Origin: SVTX01 sp045632305
GTDB taxonomy: Bacteria > Bacillota > Clostridia > Oscillospirales > CAG-272
NCBI GenBank assembly: GCA_045632305.1
Contig: JAZQWL010000018.1
Span: 30,975 to 94,974 of the forward strand
DNA: 64,000 nt
Direction: 5' to 3'
In this document: positions 44,282 through 52,345 of the stretch, piece by piece
How the letters are laid out: each line of letters opens with the position of its first letter
Numbering within the stretch: position 1 is the first letter of the stretch
Translations under genes and position numbers: made by a program
Notes under the pieces: model-generated
The model's database searches: none
Seen by the model: the letters and a program-made list of their open reading frames with translations, nothing else
What the model was told of the DNA's origin: nothing

Positions 44282-44782
44282 TTATTTTGTGTGTGATTCG
44301 TTATAGTACCAACGAATAGGATTTTCGTGAATATATTTTTGGTGTTTTTCAAAATCTTCACAGTTTCTGATAACGTGATCGTATGAACGCGCTTGCCAAA
44401 TATTTTGTCCGTACTTTTTATTGCAAAATCGTTTAAAAGTAGAGATGAATTGTGAAAATGGAGTATTTGCTTTTGTAGGGACAGGCGTCCTCGACTGTCC
44501 GTTCGAACGCAAAAACAATAAAATGTGTATATGATTTGGCATAATCACATAATTTTCTACCGATAGATTTTTATAAAAGTCATTCAATTGATTAATATAT
44601 TTGTCTGCAATTTCGCCATATTTTGTCAATTGTATTTGCGGACAGTCGAGGACGCCTGTCCCTACAATTTCTGACAGTATGTGTTCTTTGTTCTTAGTAC
44701 AGATTGTAATAAAATACGCGCCGGTTGTATTGTAATCGAAAACCTGCAATCTTGGTGACTTTCTTTTTATTAACTCTTCCAT
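44282..44782 (-). CDS. REP-associated tyrosine transposase (Y1/HUH, TnpA_REP)
   Basis: The 166-residue protein is a RAYT-type HUH nuclease. It has the start of the catalytic fold (GAYFITICTKNKEHI), the metal-binding YVIMPNHIHILLFL (HxH motif) and the C-terminal ARSYDHVIRNCEDFEKHQKY with the likely nucleophile tyrosine. The coding sequence contains two exact copies of the 28-base REP unit in opposite orientations: one encodes VGTGVLDCP (44639-44666), the other GQSRTPVPT (44474-44501). The frame is intact from ATG to stop, so the gene may be active. A 14-base direct repeat flanks it. Confidence 0.9.
   Translation of the reverse strand: MEELIKRKSPRLQVFDYNTTGAYFITICTKNKEHILSEIVGTGVLDCPQIQLTKYGEIADKYINQLNDFYKNLSVENYVIMPNHIHILLFLRSNGQSRTPVPTKANTPFSQFISTFKRFCNKKYGQNIWQARSYDHVIRNCEDFEKHQKYIHENPIRWYYNESHTK
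44474..44501 (-). repeat. REP-like unit, copy B, inside transposase frame
   Basis: Exact reverse complement of copy A. In the transposase reading frame it encodes GQSRTPVPT. Confidence 0.85.
44639..44666 (+). repeat. REP-like unit, copy C, inside transposase frame
   Basis: Identical to copy A. Read on the minus strand in the transposase frame it encodes VGTGVLDCP. Confidence 0.85.
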
Positions 44783-44785
44783 GTC

Positions 44786-44799
44786 ATTTGATTTTAATT
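44786..44799. repeat. 14-base direct repeat, right copy flanking the transposase gene
   Basis: ATTTGATTTTAATT, identical to 44219-44232. It overlaps the stop codon of the next minus-strand gene (ends 44794). Confidence 0.6.
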
Positions 44800-45093
44800 T
44801 TCATCCCCGTTTTTTTCCACCACGCTCTTGAGTGTAAAGAATTCGATCATTGAAAGCGCGAGGCAAACGAGAAGGCCCGTGACTGTGTTGATGCTGCCAA
44901 GCTCAAGGCCGCCGATAACACCGAAGAAGCCGATAAAACAAGCCGCGCAAACGCCGATCTTGATGACTCTTACAACTGCCTCGCAGGTGAAGAATGCCAC
45001 GATGCTGCAGATGAATTCTATAAATCCGTGTGTGATATTGATATGGGGAATGTTTCTCTTTTCTCTCTTGGAATCAGTAAAATATGCGTTCAT
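44794..45093 (-). CDS. Small membrane protein of unknown function
   Basis: The 99-residue protein has a short basic N-terminus and three hydrophobic segments (FIEFICSIVAFFTCEAVV; IGVCAACFIGFFGVIGG; TVTGLLVCLALSMIEFFTL). I do not recognise the family. It has CGGAGGTTAAAAA before the ATG and its own consensus promoter, divergent from the repressor gene. The 125-base leader contains a 10-base inverted repeat. Confidence 0.8.
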   Translation of the reverse strand: MNAYFTDSKREKRNIPHINITHGFIEFICSIVAFFTCEAVVRVIKIGVCAACFIGFFGVIGGLELGSINTVTGLLVCLALSMIEFFTLKSVVEKNGDEN

Positions 45094-45152
45094 TTTTTAA
45101 CCTCCGAATTACTCTGTCTTAATAAAAATGAAATTGTGTTGTTTTGCGGATT

Positions 45153-45205
45153 TTCCAAATCGGGAAAAATAGTGCCGAAAATGAGTGAAAAATGTCGATT
45201 TGGAA
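45153..45205 (-). promoter_or_regulatory. Inverted repeat in the leader of the small membrane protein gene
   Basis: TTCCAAATCG (45153-45162) and CGATTTGGAA (45196-45205) are perfect inverted copies 33 bases apart, inside the untranslated leader. A hairpin or an operator pair is possible. Confidence 0.5.
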
Positions 45206-45218
45206 TGTCTGTGAATGT

Positions 45219-45247
45219 ATTATAACACCATTTTTGGAATTTGTCAA
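45219..45247 (-). promoter_or_regulatory. Sigma-A promoter of the small membrane protein gene
   Basis: Minus strand consensus -35 TTGACA (45247-45242), 17-base spacer, perfect -10 TATAAT (45224-45219). Confidence 0.9.
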
Positions 45248-45249
45248 CC

Positions 45250-45267
45250 CTAAATTTCCGAATTTAG
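45250..45267. promoter_or_regulatory. Palindrome between the two divergent promoters
   Basis: CTAAATT-TCCG-AATTTAG. It sits just upstream of both -35 boxes, a plausible shared binding site. Confidence 0.4.
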
Positions 45268-45287
45268 AAAAATTTTTCAAAAAACTC

Positions 45288-45316
45288 TTTACAAAACGGA
45301 AAATGTGTGCTATAAT
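45288..45316 (+). promoter_or_regulatory. Sigma-A promoter of the XRE/S24 repressor gene
   Basis: -35 TTTACA (45288-45293), 17-base spacer, perfect -10 TATAAT (45311-45316). Confidence 0.85.
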
Positions 45317-45338
45317 AATACCGTAATCGGAACAGATT

Positions 45339-45367
45339 GCGAAAAATACGTATTTTTCGCGTACGCG
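45339..45367. promoter_or_regulatory. Perfect 22-base palindrome and adjoining 10-base palindrome, likely operator
   Basis: The sequence 45339-45360 (half-site GCGAAAAATAC) is its own reverse complement. It overlaps a second palindrome CGCGTACGCG at 45358-45367. Both lie about 20-50 bases after the -10 box and before the ribosome binding site, where repressor binding would block the gene. Autoregulation by the encoded protein is inferred. Confidence 0.65.
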
Positions 45368-45394
45368 TATAAATAAATGAAAAGGAGCTCACAC

Positions 45395-46198
45395 ATGGAA
45401 CTCAACTACATTGACAGAATAAAGCAGCTTAAAAGCCAGAAGAAAATAACAAACGATATGCTCTCGGATATGACGGGTATACCCCTCGGTACGCTTTCAA
45501 AAATTTTGGCGGGCATCAGTGATTCGCCGAAGCTTTCCAATATCGTATCTATTTGCGCGGCTCTCGGATGCTCGCTCGACTATATACTCACGGGTATTCC
45601 CGAAAACACGAACAACTATACTCTCGACGATGATGAGATCGAGCTTGTTGAGAATTACCGTAAGCTCGACCGCCACGGTAAGGAGCTGGCGTCCATGGTT
45701 ATGGAAAAGGAAGCGGAGAGAGTTGCCGATATCGGAGCTACTCCCGAGAAGTCGCAGAGCAGAATTATTCGCGGCGGCGCGAGCGTTATCTCCCGCGGCG
45801 ATGCTATGAAGCAGGTGAACGCGTTTGCCAGACGCCCCATCGATCTTTACGATCTCCCCGTTTCCGCAGGAACGGGTATGTATATTACGGATATGGATTC
45901 TACGGTTATCAGCATTCCCGCGACACCCCAGTCCGAGTCCGCAAGCTATGCGCTCAGGATCAAGGGCAACAGTATGGAGCCGAAGTACCGCGACGGTGAT
46001 ATTTTGCTCGTTGAGGAAACGGATGCCATCGAATACGGTGAGCTTGGTATTTTCATCCTCGACGGTGACGGATATTTCAAGAAATACGAGGGCGACAGAC
46101 TTATTTCCCTCAATCCCGATTATGCCCCCATTATGCTTGACGATTTCGATAATATCATACTTTGCGGACGAGTTGTCGGAAAGCTCAAGAGAAAATAA
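45395..46198 (+). CDS. XRE-family repressor with S24 (LexA-like) self-cleavage domain
   Basis: The 267-residue protein has an N-terminal helix-turn-helix of XRE type (KITNDMLSDMTGIPLGTLSK) and a C-terminal S24 peptidase domain. Visible are the catalytic serine in KGNSMEPKYRDGD (S193), the lysine in GDGYFKKYEG (K229 or K230) and an Ala-Gly pair (A158-G159, in PVSAGTG) at the expected autocleavage position. This is the layout of phage CI-like and SOS-type repressors. It is not phage-embedded here. I chose ATG 45395, after AAAAGGAGCTCACAC. A bidirectional terminator follows. Confidence 0.88.
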   Translation: MELNYIDRIKQLKSQKKITNDMLSDMTGIPLGTLSKILAGISDSPKLSNIVSICAALGCSLDYILTGIPENTNNYTLDDDEIELVENYRKLDRHGKELASMVMEKEAERVADIGATPEKSQSRIIRGGASVISRGDAMKQVNAFARRPIDLYDLPVSAGTGMYITDMDSTVISIPATPQSESASYALRIKGNSMEPKYRDGDILLVEETDAIEYGELGIFILDGDGYFKKYEGDRLISLNPDYAPIMLDDFDNIILCGRVVGKLKRK

Positions 46199-46226
46199 AA
46201 AAGAAGGGCAGATGCCCTTCTTTTTA
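46195..46226. terminator. Bidirectional terminator between repressor and CrtO-like genes
   Basis: AAGAAGGGCA and TGCCCTTCTT form a perfect 10-bp stem with A- and T-runs on the two sides. Confidence 0.88.
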
Positions 46227-46787
46227 TTTGTTCCTTAAGCTCCTCTTGTAGAGCTTAAACAACGTATAGTTATTAAGTCTTAAAATAAACACGGGCATGA
46301 TGCTCAGCACGAAGTTTACGATATACACGGGAATCCAGACGGACGGTGCGCCGACCTTCGGGAGAAACATGATAAGGAAGCCGAAGAGCGCATTTTCAAG
46401 GTGGATTATAACGCCGCAGTTGGATTCGAAAAGGAATCTTTCAAGATATTCCGTATCGCTTACGTTACCGACGCTGTCCTTGTGGAAGTTTGTAAATCCG
46501 CCAAGCTCGGGGACAAATTTCACCCAATTTTTCACGCCGAGCTTCTGATAGAATTTATGCTCTTTTTTTGAAACCTCGTAAATTTTATGGCACGGCATAT
46601 ACCATTTTTTCGGTGTCATCCTTCGGATTACAAATGCAAAAATTCCGTCGATTGCAAACACACCCACAGCGCCTATTGTGACCGACAGTGAAATATCGAG
46701 CAGAGTGGGGATGCTGAACGGCAAAAATATCATATTTCCCGCAATGATAATGACCATTGCGATCAAAACTGTTATAATGTAAATCAT
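46224..46787 (-). CDS. Membrane protein resembling glycosyl-4,4'-diaponeurosporenoate acyltransferases (CrtO-like)
   Basis: The 187-residue protein has about four membrane spans. Its cytosolic stretch KFYQKLGVKNWVKFVPELGG and a later conserved Glu/His (IIHLENALFGF) recall the CrtO family, which acylates glycosylated carotenoids in staphylococci. No other carotenoid gene is present, so the real substrate is probably a different lipid or glycolipid. Start codon support is weak (GCGAGATAAAA before ATG). Assignment is by motif memory only. Confidence 0.5.
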   Translation of the reverse strand: MIYIITVLIAMVIIIAGNMIFLPFSIPTLLDISLSVTIGAVGVFAIDGIFAFVIRRMTPKKWYMPCHKIYEVSKKEHKFYQKLGVKNWVKFVPELGGFTNFHKDSVGNVSDTEYLERFLFESNCGVIIHLENALFGFLIMFLPKVGAPSVWIPVYIVNFVLSIMPVFILRLNNYTLFKLYKRSLRNK

Positions 46788-46852
46788 TTTTATCTCGCTT
46801 TTATCTTTTTTTACATTATAACAGATTTTCTTTATAATTTCAACATTAAATT

Positions 46853-47470
46853 TTATTTTCCCTTATAAACGGAAAACGGCTTGACGTCACAGCACACGGT
46901 CGAGAGCGGCGGTATTGTGGCGTACTCGTCGACAAGCACGCCCGAGCTTATTACACTGTTCGTACCTACGGACGCAAAATCACAAATTACCGCTCCGATT
47001 TTTGCGCTTGCGGAGGGGGAAAGACAGACGTCCTCGCATACCGACACGCCTGATGCGATACGCGCCCCGTGACCTATTATCGAGCCGCAGACTATATCTC
47101 CGAAGTTAAGCCGCGCGCGATCGAAAACAATACTTCCGATGACCTCACAATTATCACCGATGCTGGAAAAGTCGCCGATGATCGACGCTCTTACGTGCGC
47201 GCCGTGGCAGAGCTTTGCTCCCGCGCCGATGATAGCGGGCGCGTCGATCTTGACGCTTGATGAAAGATAGGCGCTTTTGTGTACCCAGATGTTCTCTGCG
47301 ACCTCGTCGTATTCCGAAAAGGGAAGAGACGGGCCTTTTTTGTAGATGAACGGAATGAGATTGCGAAGCACGTCCTCGGGCAGGGGATATTCGAGAAAAA
47401 GCGGTTGAGCTAAGCTTTTTCTTGCGTCAAGCGACGAGGTGCGGAAGGTGAGCTTTTTTCGTCTTTTCAT
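46853..47470 (-). CDS. Left-handed beta-helix protein, nucleotidyl-sugar pyrophosphorylase related
   Basis: The 205-residue protein has hexapeptide repeats through residues 65-190 (IDAPAIIGAGAKLCHGAHV...IIGDFSSIGDNCEVIGSIVF...GSIIGHGARIASGVSVCEDV). This gives the left-handed beta-helix of the acyltransferase fold. A short N-terminal segment replaces the nucleotidyltransferase domain. Homologues in clostridia are often labelled UDP-N-acetylglucosamine pyrophosphorylase-related; activity is unproven. GAGAGGATTTAT precedes the ATG. Confidence 0.75.
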   Translation of the reverse strand: MKRRKKLTFRTSSLDARKSLAQPLFLEYPLPEDVLRNLIPFIYKKGPSLPFSEYDEVAENIWVHKSAYLSSSVKIDAPAIIGAGAKLCHGAHVRASIIGDFSSIGDNCEVIGSIVFDRARLNFGDIVCGSIIGHGARIASGVSVCEDVCLSPSASAKIGAVICDFASVGTNSVISSGVLVDEYATIPPLSTVCCDVKPFSVYKGK

Positions 47471-47562
47471 ATAAATCCTCTCATGGTATATTTATCATTT
47501 AATAGTATGGGATGTTTTTTACCATTTTAGCCGCGCTTTGCAATTTTATTTTTGCAAAATTG

Positions 47563-47591
47563 TTGACAAAGCTTTTGTACTGTATTATAAT
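47563..47591 (+). promoter_or_regulatory. Sigma-A promoter of leuS
   Basis: Consensus -35 TTGACA (47563-47568), 17-base spacer, -10 TATAAT (47586-47591). The leader is only about 60 bases, too short for a T-box. Confidence 0.9.
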
Positions 47592-47659
47592 AATAGAATG
47601 ATGAAATAATATCCCTACGAATGTCGCATATAAAAATTGCGGCGAAAAAGGAGAAAATG

Positions 47660-50065
47660 ATGAAATACGATTACCTTTCCATTGAGAAAAAATGGCAGGA
47701 CAAGTGGGACGAAGCCCACATTTTTGAAGCACAGGATTTTTCTGACAAGCCCAAGTTCTACGGCCTTGTAGAATTCCCCTATCCTTCCGGTGCAGGTATG
47801 CACGTAGGACACATCAAGGCATATTCCGGTCTTGAGGTTGTATCCAGAAAGAGAAGAATGCAGGGCTACAACGTTCTTTTACCCATTGGCTTTGCCGCGT
47901 ACGGTCTTCCTACCGAAAACTCTGCAATTAAATTTAATACACACCCCAGAATTCTTACTGACAGAAACATCGAGAAGTTCTCCTCTCAGCTCAAGAGAGT
48001 TGGTTTCTCGTTTGACTGGACCAGAACGGTTGACACAACCGAAGAGGACTATTACAGATGGACTCAGCACATCTTTATTGAGATGTTCAACAAGGGTCTT
48101 GCATTCAGAGATACAGCGCTTGTAAACTACTGTCCTCACTGTAAGGTAGTTCTTTCCAACGAAGACTCCCAGGGCGGCAAGTGTGACATTTGTCACAACG
48201 ATATTGTCCAGAAGTCCAAGGACGTTTGGTATCTCAGAATTACAAAGTATGCCGACAGACTTCTTAGCGGACTTGAGGGCGTTGATTATCTTCCCCAGGT
48301 TAAGCAGCAGCAGGTAAACTGGATCGGTAAGTCCACGGGCGCATTCGTTGACTTCGCAATCGACGGCGGCGAGGAAAATGAATCTCTCCGTATCTATACA
48401 ACACGCCCCGACACACTCTTTGGCGTAACGTTTATGGTTATTGCTCCCGAGCATCCCATTATCGAAAAGTACAGAAATACAATTAAGAATATTTCCGAGC
48501 TTGACGCGTACCGCGAGGAATGCGCAAAGAAGACAGAATTCCAGAGAACCCAGCTTGTAAAGGAAAAGACGGGCGTTAAGATCGACGGTATTTGCGGCAT
48601 CAACCCCGTAAACGGCAAGAAGATTCCGATCTACACAGCTGACTACGTAATGATGGGCTACGGAACAGGCGCTATCATGGCGGTTCCCGCACACGACGAG
48701 CGTGACTACGACTTTGCAAAGAAGTTTGGTATTGATATTATCGAAGTAATCAAGGGTGGCGACATCACCACAGGCGCTTATGCAGGCGACGGTGAGATGG
48801 TTAACTCCGAATTCCTCAACGGTCTTGACAATAAGAAGGATTCTATCAAGAAGATGATCGAGGTTCTTGAGGCGAGGGGCATTGGTGAAGAAGGCGTTCA
48901 GTACAAGATGAAGGACTGGGCGTTCAACCGTCAGAGATACTGGGGCGAGCCCATTCCGATCGTGCATTGTCCCGATTGCGGTATGGTGGCACTTCCCGAG
49001 GATCAGCTCCCTCTCCGTCTTCCTGACGTAAAGAATTTTGAGCCCGGTGAGGGCGGTGAATCTCCCTTGGCGAAGATTCCCGAGTTTGTAAATTGCAAGT
49101 GTCCTAAGTGTGGCGGCGACGCAAAGAGAGAAACAGACACAATGCCCCAGTGGGCAGGTTCTTCCTGGTACTTCCTTCGTTACATCGATCCCCACAACGA
49201 CAAGGCGATCGCAGACCCCGAAAAGCTCAAGTATTGGATGCCTGTTGACTGGTACAACGGCGGTATGGAGCACGTAACACGTCACATGATCTACTCTCGT
49301 TTCTGGCACAAGTTCCTCTACGACATGGGAGAGGTTAACACGGAAGAGCCCTATGCAAAGAGAACCGCGCAGGGACTTATTCTCGGTCCCGACGGTGAGA
49401 AGATGTCCAAGTCCCGCGGCAACACAGTTGACCCCAACGAAGTAATTGATAGCTTCGGTGCTGACGTTCTTCGTACTTACATTCTCTTTATGGGTGACTA
49501 CGGCGCGGCTACACCTTGGTCCGACAACTCCGTTACGGGCTGTAAGAGATTCCTTGAGAGAGTTTGTGACCTTAAGGGTATGGTAAACGGCGAGGGTGAG
49601 AGCAAGCTCACATCTTCCTTCCACAAGACCATCAAGAAGGTAAGCTCCGATATCGAAGAAATGAAGTTCAACACAGCAATTGCCGCTATGATGGGACTTC
49701 TCAACGAGATCTGCGATGCAGGTACACTTACCGTTGACGAATATAAGATTTTCATTCGTTTGCTTTGTCCTATCGCTCCTCATCTCTGCGAAGAGCTCTG
49801 GGAAGAGCTCGGCGAGAGCGGATTCTGTTCTTTGGCAGAGTGGCCCGTTCACGATGAAGCAAAGACGGTTGACTCTACGGTCGAGGTTGCCGTTCAGGTA
49901 AACGGCAAGCTTAAGACAACGGTCGTGCTTCCTCTCAACTGCGATAAGGATACTGCGCTTGCGGCGGCCAAGGCAGATCCCAAGGTTGTTTCCGCTATCG
50001 AGGGCAAGACAATTGTAAAGGAAATTCTTATTCCTAATAAGATTATCAATGTCGTTGTTAAATAA
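47660..50065 (+). CDS. leuS: Leucyl-tRNA synthetase
   Basis: This 801-residue class I synthetase shows YPSGAGMHVGHIKAY (HIGH), the zinc region YCPHCKVVLSNE...GGKCDICHND, the CP1 editing domain (TTRPDTLFGVTFMVIAPEH) and KMSKSRGNTVDP. I chose the second of two adjacent ATG codons because AAGGAG lies 6 bases before it; 47657 is possible. No T-box was found, unlike pheST. Confidence 0.96.
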   Translation: MKYDYLSIEKKWQDKWDEAHIFEAQDFSDKPKFYGLVEFPYPSGAGMHVGHIKAYSGLEVVSRKRRMQGYNVLLPIGFAAYGLPTENSAIKFNTHPRILTDRNIEKFSSQLKRVGFSFDWTRTVDTTEEDYYRWTQHIFIEMFNKGLAFRDTALVNYCPHCKVVLSNEDSQGGKCDICHNDIVQKSKDVWYLRITKYADRLLSGLEGVDYLPQVKQQQVNWIGKSTGAFVDFAIDGGEENESLRIYTTRPDTLFGVTFMVIAPEHPIIEKYRNTIKNISELDAYREECAKKTEFQRTQLVKEKTGVKIDGICGINPVNGKKIPIYTADYVMMGYGTGAIMAVPAHDERDYDFAKKFGIDIIEVIKGGDITTGAYAGDGEMVNSEFLNGLDNKKDSIKKMIEVLEARGIGEEGVQYKMKDWAFNRQRYWGEPIPIVHCPDCGMVALPEDQLPLRLPDVKNFEPGEGGESPLAKIPEFVNCKCPKCGGDAKRETDTMPQWAGSSWYFLRYIDPHNDKAIADPEKLKYWMPVDWYNGGMEHVTRHMIYSRFWHKFLYDMGEVNTEEPYAKRTAQGLILGPDGEKMSKSRGNTVDPNEVIDSFGADVLRTYILFMGDYGAATPWSDNSVTGCKRFLERVCDLKGMVNGEGESKLTSSFHKTIKKVSSDIEEMKFNTAIAAMMGLLNEICDAGTLTVDEYKIFIRLLCPIAPHLCEELWEELGESGFCSLAEWPVHDEAKTVDSTVEVAVQVNGKLKTTVVLPLNCDKDTALAAAKADPKVVSAIEGKTIVKEILIPNKIINVVVK

Positions 50066-50080
50066 TTTGGAAAATAACAC

Positions 50081-50109
50081 TTGACAAATACGTTTTTATA
50101 GTGTATAAT
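50081..50109 (+). promoter_or_regulatory. Sigma-A promoter of rpsU
   Basis: Consensus -35 TTGACA (50081-50086), 17-base spacer, perfect -10 TATAAT (50104-50109). Confidence 0.9.
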
Positions 50110-50174
50110 ATTTGAGTGTTGTGTAAATATGGCACAAAATAACTTTTCGTATCAGTGAGGGGAGGGAAATAGAC

Positions 50175-50351
50175 ATGGCAGAAGTTAAAGTAAAAGAAGG
50201 CGAATCTCTTGATAGCGCTCTTCGTCGCTTTAAGCGTCAGTGCGCTCGCTCCGGAATTCTCACAGAACTTCGCAAGAGAGAGCACTACGAAAAGCCCAGC
50301 GTAAAGCGTAAGAAGAAGTCTGAAGCTGCACGCAAGAGAAAGTACAAGTAA
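50175..50351 (+). CDS. rpsU: 30S ribosomal protein S21
   Basis: This 58-residue basic protein has the S21 signature KEGESLDSALRRFKRQCARS and a lysine/arginine-rich C-terminus. The ATG follows GAGGGGAGGGAAATAGAC. It is monocistronic, with its own promoter and a strong terminator. S21 helps initiation on leadered mRNAs in Escherichia coli. Confidence 0.96.
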   Translation: MAEVKVKEGESLDSALRRFKRQCARSGILTELRKREHYEKPSVKRKKKSEAARKRKYK

Positions 50352-50364
50352 TTTTGTATTCGAT

Positions 50365-50402
50365 AAAACAGGCGGTCACGTTTTCGTGACCGCCTGTTTT
50401 TT
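50365..50402 (+). terminator. Terminator after rpsU
   Basis: AAAACAGGCGGTCACG and CGTGACCGCCTGTTTT form a 16-bp perfect hairpin with a TTTT loop and a T-run. Confidence 0.95.
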
Positions 50403-50535
50403 ACGTCGCGCACGAGAGAATCATACATTATTAACAAATTTGTGTATCTTTTGCAATAAATTTGATGTACAATTAAGATAAAGATGGTATAGTGGATAGC
50501 TATACTGTGAAAACACTTGAAAGGTGGAATCTCTT

Positions 50536-52104
50536 ATGAAAAAGTTTTTAAGCATTCTTGCAGTCGTTTTGGCTCTTTGCATTTGCCTTGCTTCATGTAA
50601 CATGGGCGGCAAGAAGAACGAAGACGTTCAGGCAAACGTTGGCGGAGGCGGTTCCTCCAGCAATAACAAGGTAGACGGTGAAGGCGATAAGAAGCCCCAG
50701 GGCGGCTCGGGTGACGCAAAGCAGGCGATCATCGATGCATTCGCTAAGGTTGGTAACGTTGAGGACCTTCTCGGCGAGATCCAGAACGGACTTGAAACCG
50801 AGATCAATCTCGACGAGGTTTACGCTGAGATCCTTATGATGCAGACAGAGGCATCCTTCGACTTTAACGCTACTATTGACGGCTTAACGGGTAGAGTTGA
50901 TGGCTACACAGGCACAAAGAACGGCGAGATTGTTGTTAATTTCGGCGTAAATGCTGAAAACGGCGTTAACGAAAGCGCTACTGCATACGGTAAGTTCACA
51001 GAGGACATGAAGTTTGTTCTCGCGGCATGCTCCGGTGACAGCGCAGGTTACGAAACACAGGTTATCGACTTCGGTATGTACCTCAATTTCGATGAAATGA
51101 TGGGCGATATGGAAAACGCTGCTAACGGCTCTGTTGCTTCAATGGTTGCGGGCTTCAAGCTTCCTGAGCTTACAAAGGACGATATCGCAGAACAGAACGG
51201 CAAGTATATTATTTCCAAGGATTATTGGAAGAAGGTTGTAGATTACACTCTCGACACTTATATTGACACTCTCCGTGAGAGCGGCGCTGAGATCGATAAT
51301 GAAGAATTCGCAGAGATCAAGGAAACTGCACACGCAGCTCTTGACAACGTAACTGTTGAAATTTACTTCTTTATGAATGGCTCCGCATTCGAGGGCTTCG
51401 GTATTAACGTTGAAATGGATCCCGAGGATCTTACAGCTATCATGGGCGAGAATGCCGATGACGATTTCAACGGTCTTGATCTCAAGTTTGAGGTTAAGGC
51501 AAATGAATACGTTGACTTCGACATGAACGTGGATTCCGAAGAGGGCAGCTATATCTGCAAGTGCCGCGTGGACTTCATTATGGACGGTGATACACCCGCC
51601 GGCTTTACAATGAGCGTTGATGCGAACATTACAGATTCCTACTACTCCGGATCCTACGATGAAAACGGTGAATACGCAGGCAGCAACAAGGTGGTTCAGG
51701 TAACTAACGTTGATGCAGACGTAACTCTTGACCTTACAAAGCTTGATAAGGCAGGCGCAGACGTTCTTGTATTCAACATGAACGTTCTCACAACCGAAAA
51801 CGGCGAAGCGGACGTTGACGTTGACATGAGCGCAAGCATCGAGGCAAAGGGTAATAACAGATTCGAGTACTCCTTCAGCTATGCAGATGCTGAATCTTCC
51901 GATGATAACGTAAACGCATACGGCTCTTTCGAGTTCTCCGAGACGGCAGACAATATGCCCTCCATTCCTTCCTCTGCATACGATGCAATGGATGAAGCGC
52001 TTGCAAATTACGTTCCCGGCGAGGGCGGTATTTTGGGTGGCATGGGACGTCCCGAAGCTGCTCCCGAAGATAACTGGGTAGAAGAAGAAAAAATGCCCGC
52101 ATAA
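50536..52104 (+). CDS. Hypothetical large acidic lipoprotein
   Basis: The 522-residue protein begins with a lipoprotein signal ending in CLASC, followed by a low-complexity linker (NVGGGGSSSNN...GDKKPQGGSGD). The mature part is acidic, with many beta-type repeats of Asp/Asn-rich strands (FDMNVDSEEGSYICKCRV; VDVDMSASIEAKGNN). It resembles the LolA/LolB- or YceI-like outer lipoproteins only in general character. I do not recognise a family and assign no function. The start ATG has AAAGGTGGAATCTCTT upstream. A GTATAG/CTATAC inverted pair lies 30-50 bases before it. Confidence 0.75.
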   Translation: MKKFLSILAVVLALCICLASCNMGGKKNEDVQANVGGGGSSSNNKVDGEGDKKPQGGSGDAKQAIIDAFAKVGNVEDLLGEIQNGLETEINLDEVYAEILMMQTEASFDFNATIDGLTGRVDGYTGTKNGEIVVNFGVNAENGVNESATAYGKFTEDMKFVLAACSGDSAGYETQVIDFGMYLNFDEMMGDMENAANGSVASMVAGFKLPELTKDDIAEQNGKYIISKDYWKKVVDYTLDTYIDTLRESGAEIDNEEFAEIKETAHAALDNVTVEIYFFMNGSAFEGFGINVEMDPEDLTAIMGENADDDFNGLDLKFEVKANEYVDFDMNVDSEEGSYICKCRVDFIMDGDTPAGFTMSVDANITDSYYSGSYDENGEYAGSNKVVQVTNVDADVTLDLTKLDKAGADVLVFNMNVLTTENGEADVDVDMSASIEAKGNNRFEYSFSYADAESSDDNVNAYGSFEFSETADNMPSIPSSAYDAMDEALANYVPGEGGILGGMGRPEAAPEDNWVEEEKMPA

Positions 52105-52122
52105 GGCAAATACAGATTTTTA

Positions 52123-52157
52123 AAATTTTCCCCGACGGATTCCCGTCCGGGATTTTT
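52123..52157 (+). terminator. Terminator after the acidic lipoprotein gene
   Basis: CCCG-ACGG and CCGT-CCGGG pair with one bulge, flanked by AAAATTTT and ATTTTT. Confidence 0.75.
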
Positions 52158-52295
52158 CTTTCATTTTATATTATAGAGTAAAATGAGCAAACTATACCAA
52201 TTCGGTCTATTTTATTTTATTTAAATTGTAGTAAAAATTTCACTTTTAATATTAAGTTTTTTAACAATTGCTGTCGTTAAATACCTAAAAAAGTA

Positions 52296-52324
52296 TTGAC
52301 AAAAATCCTACAATATGATATAAT
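52296..52324 (+). promoter_or_regulatory. Sigma-A promoter of the flavin lipoprotein - Rnf region
   Basis: Consensus -35 TTGACA (52296-52301), 17-base spacer, perfect -10 TATAAT (52319-52324). Strong expression is expected. Confidence 0.9.
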
Positions 52325-52345
52325 TCTTTTGAATGCAATTCGACT

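Noticed and set aside
45395..46198. Prophage repressor of an integrated phage
   Set aside because: No integrase, phage structural gene or attachment repeat was found on either side.
47592..47656. T-box upstream of leuS
   Set aside because: The leader is only about 60 bases and has no GGTGGTACC-like sequence.
47879..50080. Long minus-strand frame opposite leuS
   Set aside because: It lies wholly inside leuS, lacks a ribosome binding site, and its protein has no recognisable pattern. Long antisense frames arise from the codon bias of the real gene.
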